DNA from: Listeria grayi DSM 20601
Lineage (GTDB): Bacteria > Bacillota > Bacilli > Lactobacillales > Listeriaceae
DNA: 64,000 bases
Direction of reading: 5' to 3'
Assembly (NCBI RefSeq): GCF_000148995.1
Contig: NZ_GL538352.1
Span: 620,001 to 684,000, forward strand
How positions within the stretch are numbered: position 1 is the stretch's first letter; the number at the start of each line of letters is the position of its first letter. The notes beneath the pieces were generated by a model. That model searched no databases and was not told the origin of the DNA. It worked only from the letters and a program-made list of their open reading frames with translations. The position numbers and the translations under genes were made by a program. Below, piece by piece: positions 53,842 through 63,376 of the stretch.

Positions 53842-55155
53842 TTGAAAAACTGGATGATTGTAATCTGTATAGTGCTTGCGGGGGTGATTTGGGGAACGAT
53901 TCCTAATCAGGCAGAAGCGAAAAAGGAATTGTTTGTTTCACCAAGCGGGAGCGATAACAGTAAAGGGACTAAAAACAAACCACTGAAAACCATTTCAAAA
54001 GCGGCTAAAATAGCTAAAAAAGGAACGGTTGTCACAATAAAGAAAGGAACGTATCCTGAGCATATCGTGCTGAAAAATTCGGGCACTAAAAAGGAACCGA
54101 TTATCTTTCAAGCTGAAAAGCCTAATACAGTGAAAATAACAGGAAAGAAAAAAGGGAATCAAGAACAGCTGATCCTCATCAATAATAAGCAGTATATCCA
54201 AATCAAAAACATTGAATTGACCAACTTTTGGACAAAAAAAGAAGACTTCACACCGATCGCGATCATGGTCACGGGGAAATCCAGTCATATTCGGATTGAA
54301 AAAACCTATATCCATGACCTTGGAACCAAACATAAAAACGGCAACGCTCATGGAATCGCAGTATATGGAAATAAACCGATCAAGGACATTACGCTTGTAA
54401 AAAATAAACTGGCTCATTTGAAATTAGGATACAGCGAGGCAATGGTGCTGAACGGTGATGTGTCTACTTTTAAGATCACAGATAATACATTGACGAAAAA
54501 TGATAATATCGGCATCGATATTATCGGCGGGGAAGGGGTCTCTGCCAGCAAAAAGACCGATAAAGCACGTAACGGCAGCATCCTCCGTAACAATGTCAGC
54601 TATCAATCCAGCAAACATAATCCAGCCTACAAAGGAGAACAGGCTGCCGGAGGTATCTATATCGACGGTGGCGAAAATGTTTTGATCAAAGGAAACACAT
54701 CGAACAACAATGATATTGGGATTGAAGTGGCAAGCGAACATAAAAATAAAGTAGCAAAAGACATCCGTGTGCTGAATAATACGGTCCGGCAAAACAACTA
54801 TACCGGAATTGCAGTAGGTGGTTACGATTCTAGCGTTGGCGGAATCAAAAATGTTGTTATTTCCGGTAACATACTTGCTGATAATGATAAAATCGGGCAA
54901 GAAGCTGGACAACTATTGATCCAGTCCCACATTACTCAATTAAAAGTAACCAATAATAAATTGTATAATAAGAAAGCCGGGTTTTTCATCTCCCAGGGAG
55001 AAAAACAAAAAATCAAAGCGGTATTATCCGGAAATAAATACTATCTAAGGACTGGAGACAAGTTCTTGAGTACATGGCAAGGGAAGCGAATAACCAGTTT
55101 TTCTAAATTCAAAAAGCTTACCGCCGAAACCGGAAAAATAATAAAGAGAAAATAA
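53842..55155 (+). CDS. secreted right-handed beta-helix (pectate-lyase-fold) protein
   Basis: 437 residues. A signal peptide (MKNWMIVICIVLAGVIWGTI, then PNQAEA with cleavage before KKELF) is followed by a DUF1565-like start (LFVSPSGSDNSKGTKNKPLKTISKAAKIAKKGTVVTIKKGTYPEHIVL) and repeated parallel beta-helix turns of about 22 residues (IRVLNNTVRQNNYTGIAVGGY, VVISGNILADNDKIGQEAG). Such proteins bind or cleave polysaccharides. Catalytic residues cannot be assigned. TTG start at 53842 after TGGAGGG. Monocistronic; likely accessory between the efflux locus and ytxK. Confidence 0.82.
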   Translation: MKNWMIVICIVLAGVIWGTIPNQAEAKKELFVSPSGSDNSKGTKNKPLKTISKAAKIAKKGTVVTIKKGTYPEHIVLKNSGTKKEPIIFQAEKPNTVKITGKKKGNQEQLILINNKQYIQIKNIELTNFWTKKEDFTPIAIMVTGKSSHIRIEKTYIHDLGTKHKNGNAHGIAVYGNKPIKDITLVKNKLAHLKLGYSEAMVLNGDVSTFKITDNTLTKNDNIGIDIIGGEGVSASKKTDKARNGSILRNNVSYQSSKHNPAYKGEQAAGGIYIDGGENVLIKGNTSNNNDIGIEVASEHKNKVAKDIRVLNNTVRQNNYTGIAVGGYDSSVGGIKNVVISGNILADNDKIGQEAGQLLIQSHITQLKVTNNKLYNKKAGFFISQGEKQKIKAVLSGNKYYLRTGDKFLSTWQGKRITSFSKFKKLTAETGKIIKRK

Positions 55156-55280
55156 CAGACTGTATTAATTGATTTGAAAAACTGTAGTAATCTCTTTAAG
55201 AAAAAACCCTTTAATAATAAAGCGAATTACTGTATAATGTTTTGTGGTGTTATTAATGAAAAATAGTAGAGGTGTTACTT

Positions 55281-56279
55281 TTGACAAATTCAGTCGCCGA
55301 AGAACTTTTCCAAGTGCTCGACAGTACGACCGTCATTTTGCAAGACGCTTTGGAAATAAGCTATTTGGAAGCGTTGTATGAAACAGGAGAAAATTTGTTT
55401 CAGCACGAGGTGTTACAAGTAGAAGAAGTTAGTGCCGAGCAAGTAGCTGATTTGAAAAAAGCATATGCGTCGGTCGCACTCGATGATTATACGCCAGAGG
55501 ATATCCGCCGAGCACTTCAACTTGCGCTCTTAAAAGGCATGAAGCACGGTATCCAAACGAATCATCAAATGACTCCGGATTCGATTGGCTTTATTTTAGC
55601 TTATTTCATTGAGAAATTGACAAAAGAAAAAGCAGAAGTAGCCATTTTAGATCCAGCTTGCGGCACCGGTAATCTCCTCTCTACGATCACGAACCAGCTG
55701 CTGCTGACAAAAGATAAAGTCGTTCAGGCAACTGGTATCGAAGTAGACGATCTGCTGATATCTCTCGCCCTTGTATCCAGTGACCTACAAGGACAACGTA
55801 CCCATCTGCTTCATCAAGATGGACTCAGCAATCTGCTCGTTGACCCGGCAGATATCGTCGTCAGTGATCTTCCGGTCGGTTATTATCCGGATGACGAGCG
55901 AGCAAATACGTACGAACTAAAACAAGCGTCCGGGCACTCCTTTGCTCATTATTTATTTATTGAACAAGGTATGCGCTATACAAAGCCAGGCGGCTATTTG
56001 TTCTTCCTTATCCCAGACAGTATGTTTGCAGACAGTGAATTTCCGAGAGTCGACCGTTTTATCAAGAAACACGGACACATGCAAGGTATCATCAAACTTC
56101 CAGAGACCTTGTTTAAAAGCGAACAGTCGCGAAAAAGCATTTTGATCTTGCAAAAGCAGTCTGCAGAAACAAAAGCGCCGAAAGAAGTGCTGCTTGCCAA
56201 CTTGCCGACATTATCTGATCCGGCAGTAACAGCACCGATTCTAAGCAATATTGAGAAATGGTTTAACGAGAATAAATAA
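55281..56279 (+). CDS. ytxK: YtxK, class I SAM methyltransferase (N6-adenine-type fold)
   Basis: About 332 residues of the N6-adenine DNA methylase fold: SAM loop VAILDPACGTGNLLSTITNQLL is intact, but the catalytic motif IV position reads VVSDLPVGYYP, where active enzymes have (D/N)PP(Y/F). PGGYLFFLIPDSMFAD is the later motif. Start: TTG 55281, six to seven bases after AGAGGTG; a GTG at 55272 lies within that site. It precedes ackA by 22 bases, the same pair as in Bacillus. Role unknown. Confidence 0.9.
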   Translation: MTNSVAEELFQVLDSTTVILQDALEISYLEALYETGENLFQHEVLQVEEVSAEQVADLKKAYASVALDDYTPEDIRRALQLALLKGMKHGIQTNHQMTPDSIGFILAYFIEKLTKEKAEVAILDPACGTGNLLSTITNQLLLTKDKVVQATGIEVDDLLISLALVSSDLQGQRTHLLHQDGLSNLLVDPADIVVSDLPVGYYPDDERANTYELKQASGHSFAHYLFIEQGMRYTKPGGYLFFLIPDSMFADSEFPRVDRFIKKHGHMQGIIKLPETLFKSEQSRKSILILQKQSAETKAPKEVLLANLPTLSDPAVTAPILSNIEKWFNENK

Positions 56280-56301
56280 TAAAGGAGTAGAATAATTTAT
56301 C

Positions 56302-57495
56302 ATGGATAAAACAATTGCAATCAATGCGGGTAGCTCATCTTTGAAATTCCAATTATATGAAATGCCAGCAGAAACCGTCATCACAAAAGGTATCGTCGAA
56401 AGAATCGGATTAAAAGATTCTATTTTTACAATCTCTGTGGGAGACGAAAAAGTAACCGAGATCGTGGACATTCCGGATCACGAAGTCGCTGTTCAAATGC
56501 TATTAGAAAAATTATTAGAACATAAAATCATCAGCTCTTACGATGAGATCACAGGAGTAGGACACCGCGTCGTTCATGGCGGCGAAGTTTTTCCTGAATC
56601 CGTTGTGATCGACGACCAAGTTATCGAAAAAATTGAAGAACTTTCTGAACTTGCACCGCTTCACAATCCGGCAAACGTTATCGGGATCAAGGCATTCCGC
56701 AAAGTATTGCCGAATATCGTATCTGTGGCAGTTTTCGATACAGCATTCCACCAAACAATGCCACCAGCAAGTTTCCTATACAGCTTGCCGTACAGCTATT
56801 ATGAAAACTACGGCATCCGTAAATACGGTTTCCACGGAACAAGTCATAAATATGTATCCGAACGCGCTGCTGAACTATTAGGCCGTCCAATCGAAGAGCT
56901 ACGCTTGATCACTTGTCACTTAGGTAATGGTGCAAGTATCGCAGCTATTGAAGGCGGAAAATCAATGGATACATCGATGGGATTCACGCCGCTTGCTGGT
57001 GTTTCCATGGGAACTCGTTCCGGTAACATTGACCCGGCACTTATTCCTTACATCATGGAAAAAACGGACAAAACAGCGGAGCAAGTGCTAGATGTGCTAA
57101 ACAAAGAATCCGGGATGCTTGGCGTATCCGGTATTTCCAGTGATTTGCGCGATCTTGAAAAAGCAGCAGCAGAAGGAAATGACCGTGCAGAACTTGCTTT
57201 AGAAGTATTCGTAGACCGTATCCACAAATACATTGGTTCTTATGCAGCACGCATGAACGGTGTAGATGCGATCATCTTTACAGCCGGTATCGGTGAAAAC
57301 AGTACTTTCATTCGTGAAAAAGTATTACGCGGCCTAGAATTCATGGGCGTATATTGGGATCAAGCTCTAAATCAGATCCACGGTGAAGAAGCCTTCATCA
57401 ACTATCCGCATTCACCAGTCAAAGTAATCGTTATTCCGACAAACGAAGAATTAATGATTGCTCGCGACGTAGAAACATTGAAAGACCAAGCCTGA
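56302..57495 (+). CDS. ackA: acetate kinase
   Basis: 397 residues of the ASKHA fold: [44 protein letters not shown]-like [48 protein letters not shown]. It interconverts acetyl phosphate and acetate with ATP, the main overflow route. AAAGGAG is 14 bases from the ATG, longer than usual. Cotranscribed with ytxK; terminator at 57505. Confidence 0.98.
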   Translation: MDKTIAINAGSSSLKFQLYEMPAETVITKGIVERIGLKDSIFTISVGDEKVTEIVDIPDHEVAVQMLLEKLLEHKIISSYDEITGVGHRVVHGGEVFPESVVIDDQVIEKIEELSELAPLHNPANVIGIKAFRKVLPNIVSVAVFDTAFHQTMPPASFLYSLPYSYYENYGIRKYGFHGTSHKYVSERAAELLGRPIEELRLITCHLGNGASIAAIEGGKSMDTSMGFTPLAGVSMGTRSGNIDPALIPYIMEKTDKTAEQVLDVLNKESGMLGVSGISSDLRDLEKAAAEGNDRAELALEVFVDRIHKYIGSYAARMNGVDAIIFTAGIGENSTFIREKVLRGLEFMGVYWDQALNQIHGEEAFINYPHSPVKVIVIPTNEELMIARDVETLKDQA

Positions 57496-57504
57496 AAATA
57501 ATAG

Positions 57505-57553
57505 AAAGCCCTGTAAGTCAAATAAGTATGTTTTGCCTTGCAGGGCTTTTTTT
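57505..57553 (+). terminator. terminator after ackA
   Basis: 13-pair stem AAAGCCCTGTAAG/CTTGCAGGGCTTT with a 19-base loop and a T run. Confidence 0.85.
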
Positions 57554-57619
57554 ATGAATAACTTTAGAGAAAAACGGTCTGCTAACGGGGAAGGCAAGCC
57601 TGAAATGGGAGGACCTTGA

Positions 57620-59611
57620 GTGAAGAGAAAATGGCGAGTTACTGGAATATTTATTATTGTTTGGAGTATCTTGTTTTTAATAACAACAACCAATGTGTAT
57701 GCAAAAAGTACACAAAGTAAAGTGAAGTCAAGTGCAAAGGTGGCGCATGTCAGCTACCGGATCAAAGCGAAAAACAATTATGATGTGTATGCGTATCCGC
57801 GGGAATTAAAGGCGAAGAGCAAGCGTTTGCACGCGAAAACAGCTAGCAAGAATACAACATTTTTCGCAGACAAAAAAATCATTACCACGAAAAAACACAC
57901 GTATTTTCGACTGGTAAAGGGAAATGGGCAAGTATACGGGTATATCGATGCAAGAGGGATCGCCAAATATGCAACGACATATCGCAGCAAAAACTTACCT
58001 AAAAAGCTATATCATTTTAGCAATGATACGAAAGATGTCTGGAATTATCCGGCTGGGACTGCTTATAAAGCGAAAGTAGTTTACCGTAGCAAAAAGTATT
58101 GGACCACCTCTTTCTATGTTACAAAAGAAACGACTAGAAAGAGCGATAATACCAAATATTATTATTTAAAGCAGACAAATGGCAAAAACTTCGGCTGGAT
58201 TTATTATAAAGCAATGAAAGTTGGTAAGTATCAGGCGCCAGCTAAGCCTGCTGCTCCACCTGTCTCACCGGCGCTTCAGCCGCAAATATTCGCACAAGAT
58301 CTTTCCGTACCGATCGGCGGATCTTGGCGGGCTGAGGGAAAAGCGTTTAGCCCTTATGACGGCATCGCAGCTCTTTTGAGTGAAAAAGGGGATTTCCACA
58401 CGCAAGTAGAACCGGAAAAAGCAACGATCCTCTCCAACAATGTCAATATATCGAAAGTTGGTAGTTATGTCATTACCTATCAATATAAGACGAAATATGG
58501 TACAGCTACTGCAAGATCCAATATCCACGTGATCAGCGGATCAGACACACAGGCACTGGAACAATTCAAATCAAGCTACATCACGCCGCTGGAAAATAAT
58601 GAGAATAATCCTTTTCCACATAAAGCTGCAACAAATATGGATGAACTGTTGAAACCGACTTATCAATATAACAATCAATTCCCGACCAGCGCGACCAAAC
58701 TGCAAACCTATAAAAATCTTGAGAATAAACCAACAGGTCAAACCTATGCCTCGACACTGATCTTGCCGACATCTTTAAAAGATAATCTCACGCTTTATAA
58801 TCCGCAAAGTATTGTAAAAGAAGGAAAATATATGTATGTGATTTATGATGAAGATACGTATTACGGCAGGTTAGTACGATATGATCTAAGTTTTCCGCTA
58901 AAGAACATCGGCGATTACCGGCTGCTCTCTAAAAAAGCCAGTTTAACTGATCCATATTTGATCCGTTTGCGCGATTCCATCAAAATCAGTCCGAAATTTC
59001 CGACTGGTCACGGCCAGACATTGTCGGAAAGTGGCGGCACGCTATACATGTTGTCAGATACGACTACAAGCGCAGGTGCACAATATAACACGGTTATCCA
59101 GAAGCTGGATAAAAACACGTTGCTCCCGGTTCGAGAGTGGTCCTTTAAACTGAGCAATCGTTTTTCAACTAGTACTAGCTACTATTACGTAAATAACTTT
59201 ACTTGGGCAGGCAATAATGAATTTTATTTTGCTTTGAAAAGAAAAGCAAGAAGCGATGCGCGCTTTACTGGCTATCAATTTTACCGTGGAACAATAACAG
59301 GGAATAGCGTCAAAGTCAATCTGATCAAACAGAACTTGACGCAATATATCGGCTATTACATGCAGAATATAAGCTACAATCCGTTGAATGACAGACTTTA
59401 TATCGTTTCCGACAGTATCTATGCCAGTTTCCCACGTGAGAAATTAAAAGAAGGAACGCTGGAAGGAAAAGATATCGTTTATACCAGACTTTTAAAAGAT
59501 TTGGGTGCCAATGTCATCGAAACACAAGATATCACCTTTGAGGGAACAAATGCATATATTTTAAACGTACGTTATCCCGAGATCCTGCAAGCAAATAACA
59601 TCACAGACTGA
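57620..59611 (+). CDS. large secreted surface protein: two GW-like modules, Ig-like domain, unknown C-terminal domain
   Basis: 663 residues with a signal peptide (VTGIFIIVWSILFLITTTNV, then YAKS). Residues about 40-115 and 120-205 are two GW/SH3-like modules (YGYIDARGIAKY and FGWIYYKAMKV at their ends), rich in Lys and Tyr as in Listeria proteins held by lipoteichoic acid. A Pro/Ala linker leads to an Ig/PKD-like domain (about 225-310, ISKVGSYVITYQYKTKYGTA). The last 340 residues show repeated hydrophobic strands (YMYVIYDEDTYYGRLVRYDL, TLYMLSDTT, DRLYIVSDSIYA) suggesting a beta-propeller; I do not recognise it. GTG start behind GGGAGG. Monocistronic. Confidence 0.8.
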   Translation: MKRKWRVTGIFIIVWSILFLITTTNVYAKSTQSKVKSSAKVAHVSYRIKAKNNYDVYAYPRELKAKSKRLHAKTASKNTTFFADKKIITTKKHTYFRLVKGNGQVYGYIDARGIAKYATTYRSKNLPKKLYHFSNDTKDVWNYPAGTAYKAKVVYRSKKYWTTSFYVTKETTRKSDNTKYYYLKQTNGKNFGWIYYKAMKVGKYQAPAKPAAPPVSPALQPQIFAQDLSVPIGGSWRAEGKAFSPYDGIAALLSEKGDFHTQVEPEKATILSNNVNISKVGSYVITYQYKTKYGTATARSNIHVISGSDTQALEQFKSSYITPLENNENNPFPHKAATNMDELLKPTYQYNNQFPTSATKLQTYKNLENKPTGQTYASTLILPTSLKDNLTLYNPQSIVKEGKYMYVIYDEDTYYGRLVRYDLSFPLKNIGDYRLLSKKASLTDPYLIRLRDSIKISPKFPTGHGQTLSESGGTLYMLSDTTTSAGAQYNTVIQKLDKNTLLPVREWSFKLSNRFSTSTSYYYVNNFTWAGNNEFYFALKRKARSDARFTGYQFYRGTITGNSVKVNLIKQNLTQYIGYYMQNISYNPLNDRLYIVSDSIYASFPREKLKEGTLEGKDIVYTRLLKDLGANVIETQDITFEGTNAYILNVRYPEILQANNITD

Positions 59612-59612
59612 T

Positions 59613-59656
59613 AAAAGAGGAGAAAAACCTGTATGATGGTTTTTCTCCTCTTTTTT
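59613..59656 (+). terminator. terminator after the GW surface protein gene
   Basis: 17-pair stem AAAAGAGGAGAAAAACC/GGTTTTTCTCCTCTTTT, loop TGTATGAT. Confidence 0.95.
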
Positions 59657-59720
59657 AGCTGAAAAAATGGACTTGAATCGAAGGATCCAAATCCATTTTC
59701 ACGATATTATGTTTATTTAA

Positions 59721-60179
59721 TTAGGCTTCGTAAGTTGGTTCTTCATTTCTTACAACCAATACATCACAAGGAGAATGACGAATGATATACTCGGAAACGC
59801 TACCGATCAATAAACGTTCTACAGCGTTTAATCCAGTAGCACCACACATGATCAAGTCAGCTTTGAAAGCTGTTGCTGCTTCTTTTGTGATCGCCGTTTT
59901 AGGTGAACCATATTCAATATAACTTTCTACTTTTACAACACCGGCATTAGAAGCATCTTCTTTATAACCTTCTAGCAATTCGTCCGCATATTCCGTTGCT
60001 TTGTCTGCCATGCTTGTGTCGTAATTGGCAACAGAAGAAAATGCTCGGGTATCAATAACGTGTACTAAACCTAATGCTGCGTCATTCCGTTTTGCCACTT
60101 GGACTGCTTTACGGAAAGCACTTTCTGCTTCTTTTGATCCATCCACCGCTACTAAAACTCTTGAATATTGTTGTAACAT
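59721..60179 (-). CDS. universal stress protein (UspA family)
   Basis: 152 residues. The ATP-binding pattern G-2x-G-9x-G(S/T) is present as GATGLNAVERLLIGSVSEYI, ending HSPCDVLVVR, so it is of the nucleotide-binding type. Role in stress survival is inferred from the family. GGGAGG precedes the ATG. Divergent from the Rrf2 gene. Confidence 0.93.
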   Translation of the reverse strand: MLQQYSRVLVAVDGSKEAESAFRKAVQVAKRNDAALGLVHVIDTRAFSSVANYDTSMADKATEYADELLEGYKEDASNAGVVKVESYIEYGSPKTAITKEAATAFKADLIMCGATGLNAVERLLIGSVSEYIIRHSPCDVLVVRNEEPTYEA

Positions 60180-60335
60180 ATTCGTTACCTCCCTAAATAT
60201 CTTTTTATATTACTATTGTACCCCTTTTTTTATTGAACAAGCACAAAAACGAGAAAAAAATAAAAATAATTTGCTTTTTTGTTATATAAAGGATATTATA
60301 GATATATTAAGTCTATGATTGAAAAGGAGCTAATC

Positions 60336-60767
60336 ATGAAATATTCTAAAGCAACCAATTATGCACTGCATACGATGGTTTATCTCGCACACACAACACT
60401 GGAGAATACGCTCGGAGTGAAAGAGCTGGCAGAACGCTTTCAAGTATCCTCCACTTATTTGTCCAAAGTATTGACTACACTTGTTAAAGCGGGGTTGATC
60501 GAGTCTGTGTCAGGAGTCAAAGGTGGTTATAAATTGGCACGATCAAGTGAGACCATCACTTTTTTGGATGTTGTCCAAGCAGTAGAAGGGGCTAATCCGC
60601 TCTTTGTCTGTGGGATGAATGCGACTCCTGCACACAATGAGAAAATCTGTTTGATTGAAAATGCCATGAAAGAAGCGGAACAGAAGATGGAAGCAGATCT
60701 AGCAACTAAAACAATCGCAGGTGTGGCCCGTCAAATGAAGTCCCTAAAGGAGGAAATGAAGAAATGA
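60336..60767 (+). CDS. Rrf2-family transcriptional regulator
   Basis: 143 residues: HTH and wing KYSKATNYALHTMVYLA, LGVKELAERFQVSSTYLSKVLTTLVKAGLIESVSGVKGGYKLARS, then VEGANPLFVCGMNATPAHNEKICLIENAM. Only two cysteines lie in the usual iron-sulfur region, where IscR-type members have three, so redox or cofactor sensing is uncertain. AAGGAG with seven to eight bases precedes the ATG at 60336. Its stop overlaps the methyltransferase start (ATGA), which suggests a two-gene regulator-enzyme unit. Confidence 0.88.
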   Translation: MKYSKATNYALHTMVYLAHTTLENTLGVKELAERFQVSSTYLSKVLTTLVKAGLIESVSGVKGGYKLARSSETITFLDVVQAVEGANPLFVCGMNATPAHNEKICLIENAMKEAEQKMEADLATKTIAGVARQMKSLKEEMKK

Positions 60768-61336
60768 ATAAGCAAAATGCCAAACTGGCGCACAAAATGG
60801 CCTACTTAGATAACCCAGAAAGGAATGCTATCATTAGTCCCCAAGAAATCTTCGAACTGATCTCACCGTCTGAAAAACCGACGATATTGGATATTGGAGC
60901 CGGAACAGGATTTCTCACTATTCCTGCGGCAAAAGCGTTTGGCGGCAAAGTGGTCGCTTTAGATATGGATAAAGACATGTTGGATATCATTGAGGAACGT
61001 GCAAAAAAAGAAGATTTAGAGGATATCGAATTGCTATTTGGCAATGCGGAAAATATTGCGCTAGCAGATAATTCAGTCGATACTAGCTTGGCTTCTCTTG
61101 TTTTACACGAAATGCACGATCTAAATAAAGTACTGATAGAATTAAATCGGATCACAAAAGCGAAGGGACAACTCATTTGCTTGGAGTTTGAAAAAGAAGA
61201 AGCCTCTGAGAAACACATGCATAACCGTATAAGCTCGAACGAGATGGAAACAGCTTTGATCATGGCAGGATTTAAACCGATTAAAAAATCTCATTTGGCT
61301 CAGCACATGTATCTGCTGGTAGCAGAAAAAGAATAA
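60764..61336 (+). CDS. class I SAM-dependent methyltransferase
   Basis: 190 residues with a UbiE/Methyltransf_11-type core: ILDIGAGTGFLTIPAAKAFGGKVVALDMDKDMLDII, NAENIALADNSVDTSLASLVLHEM and the later IKKSHLAQHMYLLVAEK. Substrate unknown. It is translationally coupled to the Rrf2 regulator, pointing to control by it. GGAGG lies before the ATG, inside the Rrf2 gene. Confidence 0.88.
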   Translation: MNKQNAKLAHKMAYLDNPERNAIISPQEIFELISPSEKPTILDIGAGTGFLTIPAAKAFGGKVVALDMDKDMLDIIEERAKKEDLEDIELLFGNAENIALADNSVDTSLASLVLHEMHDLNKVLIELNRITKAKGQLICLEFEKEEASEKHMHNRISSNEMETALIMAGFKPIKKSHLAQHMYLLVAEKE

Positions 61337-61340
61337 AAGC

Positions 61341-61378
61341 AAAAAAAGAAGCACGCTTATTATGCGCGCTTCTTTTTT
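61341..61378. terminator. bidirectional terminator between the methyltransferase gene and pepQ
   Basis: Stem AAAAAAGAAGCACGC/GCGCGCTTCTTTTTT with one A-C mismatch, loop of eight bases. Confidence 0.88.
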
Positions 61379-61390
61379 ATAGCCTTATAC

Positions 61391-62485
61391 TTAACGGATA
61401 ACTTGCAATCCTTTTGGATATTCTGTAAGTACTGTACAGCCATTTTCAGTTACGACGATATCGTCTTCGATCCGAACGCCAGCTACTTCTGGTACATAGA
61501 TACCAGGCTCGATCGTGAAGACCATGTTGGTTTGGAGAGGCATCTCGTTCGTTTCAGTGATCGATGGGAATTCATGCACGCTTGCACCTAATCCATGACC
61601 AAGGCGATGCGGAAAATAGTCGCCATAGCCAGCCTCGGCAATGATGTTTCTCGCTGTTAGATCAATATCCTTTGCAGTTTTGCCAGATTGAACAGCGGCA
61701 ACAGCAGCTTCTTGGGCTTCTAAAACAGTTTGATAGATTTTTTCCTGTTCGGCAGAAATATCACCAAAGGCCACTGTACGAGTGATATCAGAACAATATC
61801 CTTTGTGAACGACACCTAGATCGAATAAGACGAGATCGCCTTTTTGAATCTTTGTGTCACCGGGCGTTCCATGCGGAAGGGCGCCATTTTTACCTGTCAA
61901 TACCATAGTATCGAAGGACATGGCAGTGACGCCTTTTTTCTTCATTTCAAATTCGATCTTCGCTACGATCTCCGCTTCTGTTTTTCCTTCTGCGATCTCG
62001 CTGACACCCACTTCTACAGCATAATCAGCAAGCAGTGCTGCTTCTTTTAAAATCTGTAATTCTTCTGGTGTCTTGATCAGGCGGATCATTTGGATTTTTT
62101 CTTCTGCATTGGCAAAGGCACTGTCTGGTAGAAGGGATTGAAGTATCTCGTAACGTTCTACAGTCATATGACCTTTTTCAACCGCTAAATTAGAGAGCGA
62201 TGCACGGTTTTTTAATTGAGAAGTGATGATTTCCCAAGGGTTTTCAATGTCACTATAGCCATAAACCGGATGTGACCAGTCGCCGCCTTTGACGTCCTCG
62301 ATCTCTAAACCAGGAACGAATAAAAATGGTTCTGCCTCTTGGAATACAGCTAGAGCCAGCACGCGTTCATGTGGTTCACTTACATAGCCGCTAAAATAAG
62401 CGACATTTTCTGGATTGGTGATCAAGCAAGCATCGATGGCTTCCTCTGTCAGCCAATGTTGTAACACATCAATATTTTTTTCCAT
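61391..62485 (-). CDS. pepQ: Xaa-Pro dipeptidase (M24 family)
   Basis: 364 residues: creatinase-like N-terminal domain and pita-bread M24 domain. Metal ligands lie in LVLFDLGVVHKGYCSDITRTVAFG (two Asp), HRLGHGLGASVHEFPSI (His), VFTIEPGIYVPE (Glu) and GVRIEDDIVVTENG (Glu). It cleaves Xaa-Pro dipeptides. AGGAAAGAAGGATTAG precedes the ATG. Confidence 0.95.
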   Translation of the reverse strand: MEKNIDVLQHWLTEEAIDACLITNPENVAYFSGYVSEPHERVLALAVFQEAEPFLFVPGLEIEDVKGGDWSHPVYGYSDIENPWEIITSQLKNRASLSNLAVEKGHMTVERYEILQSLLPDSAFANAEEKIQMIRLIKTPEELQILKEAALLADYAVEVGVSEIAEGKTEAEIVAKIEFEMKKKGVTAMSFDTMVLTGKNGALPHGTPGDTKIQKGDLVLFDLGVVHKGYCSDITRTVAFGDISAEQEKIYQTVLEAQEAAVAAVQSGKTAKDIDLTARNIIAEAGYGDYFPHRLGHGLGASVHEFPSITETNEMPLQTNMVFTIEPGIYVPEVAGVRIEDDIVVTENGCTVLTEYPKGLQVIR

Positions 62486-62667
62486 GTCTAATCCTTCTTT
62501 CCTTCAATTACTCTTCCTTATCATAACACGAAGCGACGGCTAGTTTAAAGAATAATGTTGAGTGGTACAAATAATGGAAAAGAGAACTGTTATATAGTAG
62601 TTTATCAAAAAAAGTGATACAATAAAAAAGTAGAAAAAATTCAAGATGTAGGAAGGAAGTAAGAAAA

Positions 62668-63351
62668 ATGAAAATCACTTTTCATGGTCAATCTTGTCTA
62701 AAAATCCAAACAAAAGGAATTGAAATTCTTGTTGATCCATTTATTTCCGGAAACGAAAAATGTGATTTGGAAGTAGAAGCGCAGCAACCTGATTTTATCT
62801 TTGTCTCCCATGGACATGACGATCATGTCGGCGACACAGTAGCAATCGCAAAACAAAGCGGCGCAACGATTATTGCCAATGCAGACTTAGCAACTTTCTT
62901 TTCATTGGAAGGGGCAGAAAATATCGCGCCGATGCATATTGGCGGCAAGCGGGAATTTCCGTTTGGAACAATCAAATTGACCCAAGCATTCCATGGGTCA
63001 CAAACGGTAAAAGACGGAAAAATCGTCAACCTAGGTTTTCCGACCGGGGCTGTTTTTACGCTAGAAGGAAAAAACATTTACTTTGCAGGTGATACAGGAA
63101 TATTCTCCGACATGAAACTGATTGGGCAACTGAATCCCTTGGATCTGGCGTTCTTGCCGATCGGTGACAATTTCACGATGGGACCAGAAGATGCGGCGCT
63201 GGCAGCAGAGTTTTTACAAGCTAAAACAGTTGTACCGATGCACTACAACACATTCCCGCTGATCAATCAAGATCCTGAAGCGTTTGTCGGTCTCCTTCCA
63301 GAAGGAGTTGCAGGAAAAGTGCTGGCGATCGGAGAAGGATTAGAATTATAA
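62668..63351 (+). CDS. UPF0173 metal-dependent hydrolase (YtkL-like MBL fold)
   Basis: 227 residues: [29 protein letters not shown], zinc motif [40 protein letters not shown] and VPMHYNTFP. Function unproven; the fold suggests hydrolysis of a small molecule. AAGGAAG precedes the ATG. It lies directly upstream of ytoI as in Bacillus. Confidence 0.93.
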   Translation: MKITFHGQSCLKIQTKGIEILVDPFISGNEKCDLEVEAQQPDFIFVSHGHDDHVGDTVAIAKQSGATIIANADLATFFSLEGAENIAPMHIGGKREFPFGTIKLTQAFHGSQTVKDGKIVNLGFPTGAVFTLEGKNIYFAGDTGIFSDMKLIGQLNPLDLAFLPIGDNFTMGPEDAALAAEFLQAKTVVPMHYNTFPLINQDPEAFVGLLPEGVAGKVLAIGEGLEL

Positions 63352-63376
63352 ACTATCTAAAGAGCAGGTGTGAAAA

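Noticed and set aside
54424-54912. Minus-strand open frame of 162 codons inside the beta-helix gene
   Set aside because: It lies wholly antisense to a gene with a clear signal peptide and beta-helix repeats, has no ribosome binding site, and its Cys/Phe/Asp-rich product looks like an antisense shadow.
60802-61263. Minus-strand open frame of 153 codons
   Set aside because: Antisense to the methyltransferase gene; the serine-rich, low-complexity product is typical of reading the complement of a Glu/Lys-rich gene.
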